Below, piece after piece: positions 7,911-19,514 of a DNA stretch of 64,000 nt. The notes under the pieces are model-generated. The model was not told the DNA's origin, ran no database searches, and saw only the letters and a program-made list of their open reading frames with translations. This stretch comes from SAR202 cluster bacterium. Its GTDB lineage: Bacteria > Chloroflexota > Dehalococcoidia > Lucifugimonadales > UBA3495. The stretch's first letter is position 1; each line of letters opens with the position of its first letter. The position numbers and the translations under genes were made by a program. The stretch spans positions 1-64,000 of the forward strand of contig VGZV01000008.1 in the NCBI GenBank assembly GCA_016872385.1. Reading direction: 5' to 3'.

Positions 7911-10900
7911 CTATTCCCGCTTTCTGTATTCCCCGGTGGGCCGCACGCTGTAGCCGGCATGGGCCGCCAGCATGCTCTCCACCGCCGCCCGCGCGGTGTC
8001 CAGGGACGTAAAGCAGGGGATGCGCCGCTCCACCGCCGCCCGCCGGATGTGGAAACCGTCCCGCATTACTGATGTGTCGCCGGAAAGGGTGTTCACCACC
8101 GCCCGCACACTGCCGTCGTTAATCACGTCCACCACGTTGGGGTGGCCTTCGCTCAACTTCTTGGTGATCAGGGTCACGGGAAAGTTCATGGCGCTAATCA
8201 TGGCGGCGGTGCCTTCGGTGGCGTAGAGACGGCAGCCGGCCTGCAGCAGGCCGCGGATCATGGGCACTGCCTCGGCCTTGTGCTGGTCGGCAATGCTCAG
8301 CAACACGGTCGTGCCCGGCGTCAGGTTGATGGATGCCGCCATCAGCGCCTTGGTCAGCGCCGCCGGGAAGTCCCGGTCAATGCCCATGACTTCGCCGGTG
8401 GACTTCATCTCTGGCCCCAGGTACCAGTCAACTCCCACCAGCTTGGCCATGGAGAAGACCGGCGCTTTGATGGCCACCAGTTTCTGGCGGGGCCAAAGTC
8501 CGCCTGAATAGCCCAGTTCCTTGAGGGTTCTGCCCAGCATCACCTGGGTGGCCAGGCTGGCCGCCGGAACCCCAGTGACTTTGGAGATGAATGGGATGGT
8601 GCGACTGCCCCGGGGGTTGACCTCCAGCACGTACACCGAGGTGGCCCCAGCGCCACCCTGGCGCGCATTGGGGCTGCGGTACGCCGCGCCGCCCATAATG
8701 ACGAACTGGACGTTCATGGCCCCGCGTACGCCCAGGGCTAAGCCCATGCGGGTAGTATAGTCCACCAGAGTGTTGACCTCGGCCTCGCTCAAGTTGAGAC
8801 CTGGATATATGGCCATGGAGTCGCCGCTGTGAACGCCTGCCCGCTCAATGTGCTCCATGATGCCGGGAATCAGCACCTGTTCCCCGTCGCAGATGGCATC
8901 CACCTCGCACTCTTTGCCCTCCAGGTAGTGGTCAATGAGCACGCGGTGGTCAGGCCCTACCTCGGTGGCTGCGGTCAAGTACCGGATTAGCTCTGAAGCG
9001 TTCTGCACAATTTCCATGGCCCGGCCGCCCAGCACGTAGCTGGGCCGCACCACCACCGGGTAGCCGATGTTCTGGGCCACTTGCAGGGCTTCCGGCACCG
9101 AGGCCACGGTGGCGCCGGGGGCCTGTGGGATCCCCAGGCGGGCCAGGAACTCCTCAGATTTCTGCCGGTCCGAGGCCACATCAATGGCATGGGCGCTGGA
9201 GCCCAAGATGGGCAGGCCCACTCTCGCCAGGGCCTGGGACAGGTCCAGCGCGGTCTGGCCGCCAAACTGCACCAGGGAAGGTGGGGGACCGTCCTCGCCG
9301 GTCTCGTTTTCTATGATGTCCCTGACGGCCTCTTCATCCAGAGGCTCAAAGTAGAGCCGGTCGCTGGTGTCAAAGTCGGTGGAGACGGTTTCCGGGTTGG
9401 AATTGACCAGGATGCTGCGCACTCCTGACCGGGACAAGGCCCACGCCGCGTGCACGCTGCAATAATCGAACTCAATCCCCTGGCCGATGCGGATGGGCCC
9501 GCTGCCAATAACCAGAGCCTTCTCACCCGGCAGGGGCTGGGCTTCATTCTCAGTCTCGTAGCAGCTGTAATAGTAGGGGGTCACCGCCTCAAACTCGGCC
9601 GCGCAGGTGTCAACGGTCTTGTAAACGGGCTTCAGGTCCCACTGGTGGCGCAACTCCCGCACCTGCTCCGGCAGCCGGTCCGCCAGGGTGCCCACCTGCA
9701 CGTCAGAGAAGCCCAGCCGCTTGGCCTGCCGCAGCAAGTCTGGTGTCAGCGTCTTGCCCAGGAGGCGCCGCTCCATATCCACAATCCGGTCCAAGGCGCT
9801 GACAAACCACGGGTCCACCAACGTCCTGCGGGATAACTCATCGCAGGCAATTTCCCGGCGTAATGCAGCCAGCATGGCCCACAAGCGCAGGTCGTTGGGA
9901 TACAGGGGCAGCCGGTCCACCAGGGCCTGCCCTGCCTGGGATGCCACGCGCTCCGAAAGGCTGTCCGAGCGCCAGGTGGCATCCTCCCACAACAACGTCC
10001 GTTTGCCGAACTCCAGTGAGCGGGCGGCCTTTTGCAGAGCCGACTCAAAGGACCGGTCTATAGCCATGACCTCGCCAGTGGCCTTCATCTGGGTGGTGGT
10101 GCGGCGGTCGCCGTGGGGGAATTTATCGAAGGGCCAGCGGGGAATCTTCACCACGCAATAGTCCAGGGCAGGCTCGAAGGAAGCCACGGTCTTTCCCGTG
10201 ACGGCGTTGGTAATCTCGTTCAGGCGCTTGCCCACGGCGATTTTGGCAGAGACGCGGGCGATGGGAAAGCCCGTAGCCTTGCTGGCCAGGGCGGAGCTGC
10301 GGCTGACCCGCGGGTTGACCTCCACTACGTAGTAGGGTGCGTCGGGGGTCCAGTCGGACTTGATGGCCTGGGCCACCACCGGGTGCGGCGGCAAGGCAAA
10401 CTGGATATTGCAGCCACCTTCAATGCCCAAACCGCGAATGATGCGCTGGCTGGCGGACCGCAGCATTTGGTATTCTTTGTCGGTCAAGGTCTGGCTGGGC
10501 GCCACCACAATACTGTCGCCGGTGTGGACCCCCATGGGATCAAAGTTTTCCATGTTGCAGATGATGATGCAGTTGTCTGCGCCGTCGCGGATTACTTCGT
10601 ACTCCAGCTCTTTCCACCCGGCCAGGGAGCGCTCCAGCAGCACCTGACAAATGGGGCTGGCGGCCAGTCCCCCCTTCACGATGGTCTCAAACTCTTGCCA
10701 GGTGGTGGCAATGCCGCCGCCGGTGCCGCCCAAAGTGTATGCGGGCCGCACCACCAGGGGCAGGCCAGTCTCCTGGCCCCAGCGGCTGGCCTCGTCCCAA
10801 GAGGAAACCGTGACGTTGGGTGGCTGCCGCTCGCCAATGCTGTCCAGAAACTTGCGGAAATACTCCCGGTCCTCCGCCTTGCGGATCGTCTCCAGGGGGG

Positions 10901-11264
10901 TGCCCAGCAGGCGGACGTTGTTACGCTCCAGCACGCCGGCTTCGGCCAGCGCCACCGCCAGGTTCAGCCCCGTCTGCCCGCCCAGAGTGGGCAGCAGGCC
11001 GTCGGGCTGCTCCTGCTGGATAATCCGCTCCAGTACCTCCACGGTCAGCGGCTCAATATAGACGCGGTCAGCCACGTCCTCATCGGTCATAATGGTGGCA
11101 GGGTTGGAGTTGACCAAAACCGTGCCAACGCCCTCTTCACGCAGGGCCTTGCAGGCCTGGGTGCCTGCATAGTCAAACTCCGCCGCTTGTCCAATGACAA
11201 TGGGGCCGGAACCGATGACCAGAACTTTTCTGGGCTTGCTGGCTGGGGCAGTAAAATTGCTCAC
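7911..11264 (-). CDS. carB: Carbamoyl-phosphate synthase large subunit
   Basis: 1117 aa; duplicated ATP-grasp halves '[29 protein letters not shown]' and '[29 protein letters not shown]'. Confidence 0.97.
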   Translation of the reverse strand: MSNFTAPASKPRKVLVIGSGPIVIGQAAEFDYAGTQACKALREEGVGTVLVNSNPATIMTDEDVADRVYIEPLTVEVLERIIQQEQPDGLLPTLGGQTGLNLAVALAEAGVLERNNVRLLGTPLETIRKAEDREYFRKFLDSIGERQPPNVTVSSWDEASRWGQETGLPLVVRPAYTLGGTGGGIATTWQEFETIVKGGLAASPICQVLLERSLAGWKELEYEVIRDGADNCIIICNMENFDPMGVHTGDSIVVAPSQTLTDKEYQMLRSASQRIIRGLGIEGGCNIQFALPPHPVVAQAIKSDWTPDAPYYVVEVNPRVSRSSALASKATGFPIARVSAKIAVGKRLNEITNAVTGKTVASFEPALDYCVVKIPRWPFDKFPHGDRRTTTQMKATGEVMAIDRSFESALQKAARSLEFGKRTLLWEDATWRSDSLSERVASQAGQALVDRLPLYPNDLRLWAMLAALRREIACDELSRRTLVDPWFVSALDRIVDMERRLLGKTLTPDLLRQAKRLGFSDVQVGTLADRLPEQVRELRHQWDLKPVYKTVDTCAAEFEAVTPYYYSCYETENEAQPLPGEKALVIGSGPIRIGQGIEFDYCSVHAAWALSRSGVRSILVNSNPETVSTDFDTSDRLYFEPLDEEAVRDIIENETGEDGPPPSLVQFGGQTALDLSQALARVGLPILGSSAHAIDVASDRQKSEEFLARLGIPQAPGATVASVPEALQVAQNIGYPVVVRPSYVLGGRAMEIVQNASELIRYLTAATEVGPDHRVLIDHYLEGKECEVDAICDGEQVLIPGIMEHIERAGVHSGDSMAIYPGLNLSEAEVNTLVDYTTRMGLALGVRGAMNVQFVIMGGAAYRSPNARQGGAGATSVYVLEVNPRGSRTIPFISKVTGVPAASLATQVMLGRTLKELGYSGGLWPRQKLVAIKAPVFSMAKLVGVDWYLGPEMKSTGEVMGIDRDFPAALTKALMAASINLTPGTTVLLSIADQHKAEAVPMIRGLLQAGCRLYATEGTAAMISAMNFPVTLITKKLSEGHPNVVDVINDGSVRAVVNTLSGDTSVMRDGFHIRRAAVERRIPCFTSLDTARAAVESMLAAHAGYSVRPTGEYRKRE

Positions 11265-11328
11265 TGACTGATTCAGCCCTCCTGGGCGGAAATGTCGCTA
11301 ATTGAATGGCGTCTTGATCAACCCCCAC

Positions 11329-11363
11329 CCATACCTTCCCCCTTGCCAAGGGGGAAGGTATGG
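11329..11363. repeat. Perfect 16-bp stem inverted repeat (CCATACCTTCCCCCTT-gcc-AAGGGGGAAGGTATGG)
   Basis: Read directly; lies in the carA-carB gap and abuts the carA stop codon; a degenerate second copy extends into the carA 3' end. Confidence 0.85.
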
Positions 11364-12509
11364 TTACGCCTTCCTCCTTGCCGAGTGGGAAGGCCGGAAT
11401 GGGGGTGAGTGGTCTCCGCCCGCGTCGTCAATCATTTTCTGAAATGAATCAAACAGGTACTCACTGTCCCGCGGCCCCGGAGAGGCTTCCGAATGGTACT
11501 GGATGGTAAACAAGGGCATCTCCCGGTGCCGCAGGCCTTCCACGGTGTTGTCGTTCAGGTTGACGTGGGACACTTCCAGGCCTGGCGGCAGGCGGTCGCC
11601 GTCCACCGCATAGCCGTGGTTCTGAGCGGTGATATATACCTTGCCGGTGGCCATATCCTGCACCGGGTGGTTGGCCCCCCGGTGGCCGAACTTGAGCTTG
11701 TAGGTGGATGCGCCCAGGGCGCGGGCCACCATCTGGTGCCCCAGGCAGATGCCCATGACCGGCGCCCGGCCCAGCAGGCGGCGCACATTGGAGACTACGT
11801 AGTCCAGCCGCTGGGGGTCGCCAGGGCCGGGGGACAGTAAGATGCCCGAAGGGTTGAGGGCCAGCATCTCTTCCGCCGGAGTGGCTGCGGGCAAGGCGAT
11901 GATTTCGCAGCCCCTGACCCGCAGCAGGCGCATGATGTTGTATTTCACGCCGCAGTCGGTGACCAGGATGCGGTACCTGGCTTCCCCCTGGGGCGCAGGC
12001 GACCGGTCCCAATGGTAGCGCTGAGGTGTGGTAACGGTGCGGACAAAATCCAGGTCATCATAGCGCGGCATCTCGCCCAGGTGCGCCAGGGCCGATTCCG
12101 GCGGGGCATTGGTAATCAAGCCCATCATCACGCCCTGGGTGCGCAACCTGCGGGTCAGGGCGCGGGTATCCACGCCGCTGATGCCGGGAATGCCTTGGGA
12201 AAGCAGGTACTCGTGCAAGGTGCGCTGGCTGTCGCCGTGGCTGGGCCGGTCGCAGTGCGCCCGCACCACCAGTCCCGACACCTGAATGCGCCGGGACTCC
12301 ACGTCCGGCTCGTTGATGCCGTAGTTGCCCACCAGGGGGTAGGTCAGGGTAAGGATTTGCCCGGCGTAGGAAGGGTCGGTAAGCATCTCCTGGTAGCCGG
12401 TCATGCTGGTGTTGAACACCACCTCGCCGTGACCCTGGGCGGGAGCGCCAAAGGACTCTCCAGGGAACACGGAACCGTCGGCCAGCACCAGATAGGCGGG
12501 ACTTGCCAT
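11364..12509 (-). CDS. carA: Carbamoyl-phosphate synthase small subunit
   Basis: 'AYLVLADGSVFPGESFGA...SMTGYQEMLTDPSYAGQI', class I glutamine amidotransferase 'VMGICLGHQM'. Confidence 0.96.
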   Translation of the reverse strand: MASPAYLVLADGSVFPGESFGAPAQGHGEVVFNTSMTGYQEMLTDPSYAGQILTLTYPLVGNYGINEPDVESRRIQVSGLVVRAHCDRPSHGDSQRTLHEYLLSQGIPGISGVDTRALTRRLRTQGVMMGLITNAPPESALAHLGEMPRYDDLDFVRTVTTPQRYHWDRSPAPQGEARYRILVTDCGVKYNIMRLLRVRGCEIIALPAATPAEEMLALNPSGILLSPGPGDPQRLDYVVSNVRRLLGRAPVMGICLGHQMVARALGASTYKLKFGHRGANHPVQDMATGKVYITAQNHGYAVDGDRLPPGLEVSHVNLNDNTVEGLRHREMPLFTIQYHSEASPGPRDSEYLFDSFQKMIDDAGGDHSPPFRPSHSARRKA

Positions 12510-12510
12510 G

Positions 12511-13881
12511 TTAACTTCCTTGCTCACGCGTGTTGAGAGCCTGGTACACCACTTTCCCCTCCACCAACGTCACAGCCACGCGCCCCTTGAGCTTGACTCC
12601 TTCCAGCGGGGTGTTCTTGCCATTGGAGATAAACTGGCGAGTGTCCACGGTCCACTCCAGGTCCGGGTCAAAGAGCACAATGTCCGCAGGCGTGCCCGGT
12701 TTCAAGGTCGCCAGGTCGGTGAAGCTCGGTCCCAGCACCTTGGCCGGTCCTACGGTCAGCCGCTCCACCAGTTGGTTGATGCTCAGCTTGCCCCGGTGCG
12801 CCAGTTGCATTAGCGAGCCCAGGGCGGTCTCCAGCACGCTGATGCCAAAGGCAGCGTCCTGGTAGGTCACGCGCTTGCTCACTACGTCGTGGGGCGCATG
12901 GTCGGTGGCGATGCAGTCAATGATGCCCTCGGAAAGCGCATCCACCAGGGCGTCCACGTCGGCCTGCTGGCGCAAGGGAGGATACACTTTTGTGGCAGTG
13001 TCGTAGCCGCCTGTACCCACTGAGTCCCCATTTGTCCCTTTATTGCCCAAAGCCCAGGTGTCGGTGATGGTCAAATGGTGAGGACAAACTTCCGCGGTAA
13101 CGGGAATGCCCCGCTCCTTAGCCTGCATCACCAGTGCCACCGAGCCGGCAGTGCTCAGGTGCGCCAGGTGCAGGCGGCCGCCGGTAAGCTCCGCCAGGGC
13201 CAGGTCCCGGGCCACCATCGCTTCTTCCGCGGCGGCGGGAATGCCGGTAAGGCCCAGCAAGGTGGCGGTCCAGCCCTCGGCCATAACGCCGCCCCGGGAC
13301 AGGACGCGGTCCTGGCAGTGGTTGCTGATGGGCCGGCCCAGGTCCGCGCTATAGGTCAGGGCGCGGCGCATCAAATTGGCATCGTGCACCGGGTCGCCGT
13401 CGTCGCTGAAGGCCACGGCCCCCGCTGATGCCAGTTCTTCCAGTTCTGCCAGTTTCTTACCGTGGCGGCCCTTGGTGACGCAGCCAATGGGAAACACCCG
13501 CACCACGCCTTCGGCACGGGCCCGGCGCAGGATAAAGTCCACCACCGCCGCACTGTCAATGGCCGGCTGGGTGTTGGGCATGCAGCACAGGCTGGTAAAC
13601 CCGCCTTTAGCGGCGGCGCGGGTGCCCGTGGCGATGGTCTCCTTGTATTCAAATCCCGGCTCCCGCAGGTGGCAGTGCAGGTCAATAAATCCTGGGCACG
13701 CCACCAGGCCTTTGGCAGGAATGACCTGGCAGCCTTGCGGCAGCCCTTCTGGCGGCACCTGGGCTTCGGCGGAGACAATCTTGCCCCCGCTGATGAGGAT
13801 GTCGCCGGTCAAGTCCAGGTTTCGGCTGGGGTCAATGACCCTGGCGTTCTGGATGAGCACCGTTTCAGGCGATGGAGTCAT
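12511..13881 (-). CDS. pyrC: Dihydroorotase
   Basis: 'GFIDLHCHLREPGFEYKETIATGTRAAAKGGFTSLCCMPNTQPAID', 'IATDHAPH'. Confidence 0.95.
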   Translation of the reverse strand: MTPSPETVLIQNARVIDPSRNLDLTGDILISGGKIVSAEAQVPPEGLPQGCQVIPAKGLVACPGFIDLHCHLREPGFEYKETIATGTRAAAKGGFTSLCCMPNTQPAIDSAAVVDFILRRARAEGVVRVFPIGCVTKGRHGKKLAELEELASAGAVAFSDDGDPVHDANLMRRALTYSADLGRPISNHCQDRVLSRGGVMAEGWTATLLGLTGIPAAAEEAMVARDLALAELTGGRLHLAHLSTAGSVALVMQAKERGIPVTAEVCPHHLTITDTWALGNKGTNGDSVGTGGYDTATKVYPPLRQQADVDALVDALSEGIIDCIATDHAPHDVVSKRVTYQDAAFGISVLETALGSLMQLAHRGKLSINQLVERLTVGPAKVLGPSFTDLATLKPGTPADIVLFDPDLEWTVDTRQFISNGKNTPLEGVKLKGRVAVTLVEGKVVYQALNTREQGS

Positions 13882-13890
13882 CGGTTGTCC

Positions 13891-15527
<1,637 letters not shown>

Positions 15528-15599
15528 TTAAGGCCCGGCTTCCCTGCACATGGCATGAAGGGACGCCGGAGTTATCGTCAGGGCCTTATGGACACTTTG

Positions 15600-15615
15600 C
15601 CAGCCTCGCTGGACC
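15600..15615 (-). promoter_or_regulatory. PyrR-binding loop (anti-antiterminator) in the pyr leader
   Basis: Minus strand GGTCCAGCGAGGCTGG, matching the known PyrR-binding consensus (roughly ARUCCNGNGAGGYU). Confidence 0.85.
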
Positions 15616-15685
15616 GGCTTAAAAGCCCGGCCGCCGGGGAATCCCTGCGGCCCGCAGGCCACCCTATTTAATTGTTGGCTCCCAC

Positions 15686-15694
15686 ATAATACCA
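15686..15694 (-). promoter_or_regulatory. Candidate extended -10 promoter (TGgTATTAT) for the pyr operon
   Basis: TGnTATTAT on the minus strand about 70 nt upstream of the PyrR-binding motif; no good -35. Confidence 0.4.
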
Positions 15695-15735
15695 GACCAG
15701 GGGCATGGTGGGAAGACGTCAATTTTGCGACGAAA

Positions 15736-17829
15736 TCACGCCGCTACCCGCTTGCGCCGATTATTTACATAATCTACCAGCAGGTACTCGCCCAGGTTGC
15801 TGGCACTGCTGTAAAAGGCCCGGCCTCGGTTGATGCGAGTCATGCGGTCCACAAAATTCACCAGCTGGAAGGAGTTCTCCAGCATGAAAGTGTTGATGAC
15901 GATGCCCTCCCGCGTGCACTGCTGTACCTCTTTCAAGGTCTCCAGTTCCGTGCGATAGCTGGGCGGGTAGCTGAAGTAAGAGTGTCCGCCTTCCAGGTGG
16001 GCGGTTGGCTCGCCATCGGTAATTACCAGAATTTGTCGGGTGCTGCCCTTGTCCTTGGACAACAGCTTGCGCGACATCATCAATGCGTGCTGCAGGTTGG
16101 TGCCGGAGACCCAGGCATTCCAGTTAACCTTGGCCAGGTCCTCCTCCTTGATTTCCCGGGCGTAGTCAGAGAAGCCAATGACGTAAAGCGTGTCCCTGGG
16201 ATATTGGCTGCGGATTAGCGCAAAGAGGGCCAGGGTGACCTTTTTGGCCGCCTGGAAGTTATTGTAAAGCCCCATGGAGCGGCTTTGGTCCAGCAGCACT
16301 GCGGTGGCGGCGCGGGTTACGTGCTCCGTGCGGTAAATTTCAAAATCTTGCGGTCCCATGTGCACGGGCACACCAGGCCCGCCCCGCAGCACGGCATTCT
16401 TGATGCTAGTCTGCAAGTCCACTTGGAACGGGTCGCCAAACTCGTAGGGCTTGGTCTCGCCCAGCAAGTCGCCGCCAGCCCCCCGCACGTTTTGTTGGTG
16501 GGAGCCGGAGCGCTCCTTGCGCAGTTGCACGAAAACTTCCTTCAGGGCCTTTTGCCCAATGCGGCGAATGCCCCGGGCGGTCAGCTCCAGCCGGTCGTCG
16601 CCCGTCACGTACCCTGCTTCCTTCAGCAGCTGCCGCAGCCGGTCCAACTGCTCCCAGGCGCGGCGGGCCTCCTCTCCCAGCATCTCCGCCAGCTTTTCCG
16701 GGTCCACCTCGTCCAGATTGCCGGTGCGCATAGCCTTGCGCAGCGCATCTTCCAACTGGTCCATACTCTGGAGTTGCCGCATGACTTCCAGGGCCTGCTC
16801 CAGAGTCAGTGAGTCGTCGCCCAGGAAGGGGTATTGCCGGCGAAGCTGGTCCACGGGCATCAGCTGCTCCATGAGCGAGGAGAACTCTGCCATTTCCCGC
16901 TGGGTCTCCGGGTCCAGCGCAGCGCTCAGGGCATCCTCAAGTTCCTTCCGGGCCTCTGGAGACAAGCTTTCCATAAGGGACTGCATTTGCCCCAACTGCT
17001 GGCGCATCTGGTCCAACAGTTCCTCCAGGCTTTGCGGCGGGTTGGGGCCAAACATGGGACCAAACTGGTCCATAAAGCCCTGGAAATCTGGCTGCTGGCC
17101 TGCCAGCTTGTCCCGCATCATCTGGTTCAGTTGCCGCAGCATCTCCTGCAGCCCTGCGATGGCTTCCGGACTCATGCCCTGCATTTGCTGGCGCATCTGC
17201 TGGGACATGTTCTGGGCCATCTGCTGCTTCAGCATGTCCAGCAGTTCCTGGAACATCTGCTGGGCCTGGGGATCCATGAAGTCGTACTCCATGAGTTCCC
17301 GAACCTGGCCGCCCAGGCTGTCGGGCAGATTGTCCAGCTTCTGCCGGTTCCGTTCGGCCCGGTCCTGCAGCAGCTTGTTCAGCCGTTCTTGCTGCTGGCG
17401 CTCGTCCTCGCTGGCCTGTGCGGCTTGCTCTCCGGCTTGCCGCAGCCGTTTGTCAATACCTTCCCGCTCGGTGCGCAGAATCTCCTCAAGTCTCTGCTTG
17501 AGGTCGTCCACCACCGAGTCCATGTTGTAGTTTTGCAGCTGCTGTCGGCGCTGCTGCTTTAGCTGCTCCATCATCTCCCGCAAGCCGGTGAGGCGCTGGC
17601 CCTGGCGGTCTTGCATGCCGCGGCGCATTAGCTCCCGCAGGGCCTGCATCACATCGCCCTGTTTCAGGAGCTCGTCAGAAAGTTGGTCCATCAATTCATC
17701 GGCATTCAGTTCCGGCAGTTCTTGGGAGCCGTCCCATTGGGAGTATCGGTATGTGCGGTAGAGCATGACCACCTCCGCGGATTGCCGGTTTCCGGAGATT
17801 TGCTGGCCCTCTTGCCACTTAAAGGCCAT
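15736..17829 (-). CDS. VWA (von Willebrand factor A) domain protein with long Gln/Met-rich helical N-terminal region
   Basis: MIDAS-like 'VLLDQSRSMGLYNNFQAAKKVTLALFALI' and 'ILVITDGEPTAHLEGG'; N-terminal 'QQMRQQMQGMSPE...' low complexity. Confidence 0.85.
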   Translation of the reverse strand: MAFKWQEGQQISGNRQSAEVVMLYRTYRYSQWDGSQELPELNADELMDQLSDELLKQGDVMQALRELMRRGMQDRQGQRLTGLREMMEQLKQQRRQQLQNYNMDSVVDDLKQRLEEILRTEREGIDKRLRQAGEQAAQASEDERQQQERLNKLLQDRAERNRQKLDNLPDSLGGQVRELMEYDFMDPQAQQMFQELLDMLKQQMAQNMSQQMRQQMQGMSPEAIAGLQEMLRQLNQMMRDKLAGQQPDFQGFMDQFGPMFGPNPPQSLEELLDQMRQQLGQMQSLMESLSPEARKELEDALSAALDPETQREMAEFSSLMEQLMPVDQLRRQYPFLGDDSLTLEQALEVMRQLQSMDQLEDALRKAMRTGNLDEVDPEKLAEMLGEEARRAWEQLDRLRQLLKEAGYVTGDDRLELTARGIRRIGQKALKEVFVQLRKERSGSHQQNVRGAGGDLLGETKPYEFGDPFQVDLQTSIKNAVLRGGPGVPVHMGPQDFEIYRTEHVTRAATAVLLDQSRSMGLYNNFQAAKKVTLALFALIRSQYPRDTLYVIGFSDYAREIKEEDLAKVNWNAWVSGTNLQHALMMSRKLLSKDKGSTRQILVITDGEPTAHLEGGHSYFSYPPSYRTELETLKEVQQCTREGIVINTFMLENSFQLVNFVDRMTRINRGRAFYSSASNLGEYLLVDYVNNRRKRVAA

Positions 17830-17965
17830 TCGGACACAGTTCTAATTATGCTGAATGTTCATCAGCATCATACTCCGTTCCTTCCAGGGCTAGCAAGGTT
17901 GACGATGCAATAAACGAGAACACTGCGGTTGTGCAATTTTTCACTACCAGTGCTCTGGGATACCG

Positions 17966-17974
17966 TGTTATAAT
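17966..17974 (+). promoter_or_regulatory. Candidate extended -10 promoter (TGtTATAAT) upstream of nuoA
   Basis: Perfect TATAAT with upstream TGn; about 30 nt before the nuoA start. Confidence 0.5.
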
Positions 17975-17996
17975 GCCACCCGCAGTCCCGTGAGAG

Positions 17997-18389
17997 TTGG
18001 CGTTAATGCTGGAGAACTACTTTCGGCAATATGGCCTGGCGGCCATCTTTCTGCTGGTGGCCTTTCTAGTGCCGGTGGGGATGCTGGCCGGGTCATGGGT
18101 ATTTTCCCGCTTGGGCGTCCGCCCGGCCAAGCCCAGTCCGGTCAAAGATGCTCCCTATGAATGCGGGATGGAACCCATTGGCGGCCCGTGGAACCGCTTT
18201 AATTTCCGTTATTACGCTTACGCCCTCCTGTTTGTGATATTTGGCGTAGAAGTGGTTTTCCTTTACCCTTGGGCCGTGCGGTTCATCCAGATGGAGCTGT
18301 TTGCCCTTATCGAGATGGCAATCTTCATTCTGGTGTTAGCGGCGGCTTGGGCCTATGCCTGGCGCAAGGGCGACCTGGAGTGGCGGTAG
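17997..18389 (+). CDS. nuoA: NADH-quinone oxidoreductase subunit A
   Basis: 'YECGMEPIGGPWNRFNFRYYAYALLFVIFGVEVVFLYPWA'. Confidence 0.93.
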   Translation: MALMLENYFRQYGLAAIFLLVAFLVPVGMLAGSWVFSRLGVRPAKPSPVKDAPYECGMEPIGGPWNRFNFRYYAYALLFVIFGVEVVFLYPWAVRFIQMELFALIEMAIFILVLAAAWAYAWRKGDLEWR

Positions 18390-18398
18390 GCCAGCCTC

Positions 18399-19031
18399 AT
18401 GATGCATTCCCCGTCATCTGACGCCCCTTTGCATGCCCAGACCTGGGCCTTGGACCGGTCGGAAGGGCAAGAAGTCGCCGCGCTGATGGCGGCATCCACC
18501 CAGCCCATGGAGGCAGGAGCCATCCATGTGCCAGAGGACCTGCAGGGCAACCTGGCGGTGACTTCAGTGGATGCCTTGGTCAACTGGGGCCGCAAGTCCG
18601 CCCTGTGGCCGGTCTCCTTTGGCCTGGCCTGCTGCGCCTTTGAGATGATTGCCACGGCTATGGGAAGGTTTGATATTGCCCGGTTCGGCATGGAGGCCTT
18701 CCGGTCTTCACCCCGGCAGGCTGATTTGATGATTGTGGCGGGTACCGTCACCTGGAAAATGGCCCCGGCCATCCGCCGCATTTATGACCAGATGGCCGAA
18801 CCCAAGTGGGTTATTTCCATGGGCGTATGCGCCACCTCCGGCGGCCCCTATTATGGCTCCTACAGTGTGGTGCCCGGAGTGGACCATATTGTCCCAGTGG
18901 ACGTGTATGTGCCGGGTTGCCCGCCTCGCCCCGATGCACTGCTTTACGGAATTATGATGCTCCACGAAAAGATTAAAAAATACCACCACCTGCGCACAGT
19001 GGCGGCAGGTTCCGCCGCTGAGGGCCGCTAG
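18399..19031 (+). CDS. nuoB: NADH-quinone oxidoreductase subunit B
   Basis: '[60 protein letters not shown]'. Confidence 0.96.
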   Translation: MMHSPSSDAPLHAQTWALDRSEGQEVAALMAASTQPMEAGAIHVPEDLQGNLAVTSVDALVNWGRKSALWPVSFGLACCAFEMIATAMGRFDIARFGMEAFRSSPRQADLMIVAGTVTWKMAPAIRRIYDQMAEPKWVISMGVCATSGGPYYGSYSVVPGVDHIVPVDVYVPGCPPRPDALLYGIMMLHEKIKKYHHLRTVAAGSAAEGR

Positions 19032-19037
19032 GCTGCT

Positions 19038-19508
19038 ATGGCGCTGAAATCCCTTGGCGGAGAGGAAGTGGCACGGCGCTTGGAAGCAGCCCTGCCTGGC
19101 GTAGTGGAGCGGTGGGAAAGTTCAGTAATCTGGGTAAATCCGGGGCAAATCAGGGAAGCCTGTCTCTTCTTGCGGGACGACCCGCATTTGGACTTTCAGT
19201 TCCTCAGCTCGCTTTGTGCCGTGGACTGGGTAGAGCATTTCGAAGTGGTGTACCATTTGACCTCTCTCCGGAAACAGCAGTCGGCGGTGGTCAAAGCGCG
19301 GGTCTATGGCCGTCAATCGCCCAGCCTGCCTTCGGTGTACCAGGTCTGGCGGGGCGCGGACTTCCAGGAGCGGGAGGCCTGGGACTTGATGGGCGTCAGG
19401 TTTGAGGGCCACCCCAATATGAAGCGGATAATGCTGTGGGAAGGGTTTGAAGGACATCCTTTGCGAAAAGATTTCTTGCAGCCGGGCGCCAACCTGCCAC
19501 ATGGCTAG
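19038..19508 (+). CDS. nuoC: NADH-quinone oxidoreductase subunit C
   Basis: 'PSVYQVWRGADFQEREAWDLMGVRFEGHPNMKRIMLWEGFEGHPLRKDF'. Confidence 0.95.
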   Translation: MALKSLGGEEVARRLEAALPGVVERWESSVIWVNPGQIREACLFLRDDPHLDFQFLSSLCAVDWVEHFEVVYHLTSLRKQQSAVVKARVYGRQSPSLPSVYQVWRGADFQEREAWDLMGVRFEGHPNMKRIMLWEGFEGHPLRKDFLQPGANLPHG

Positions 19509-19514
19509 TTGTTC

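Noticed and set aside
10032-11267. 411-aa plus-strand ORF opposite carB
   Set aside because: Antisense shadow of carB; composition typical of complementary-strand translation (His/Gly/Gln-rich).
16451-17530. 359-aa plus-strand ORF, Ser/Cys-rich, opposite the VWA gene
   Set aside because: Arises from the Q/M/L-rich coding strand read in reverse; no SD and no domain.
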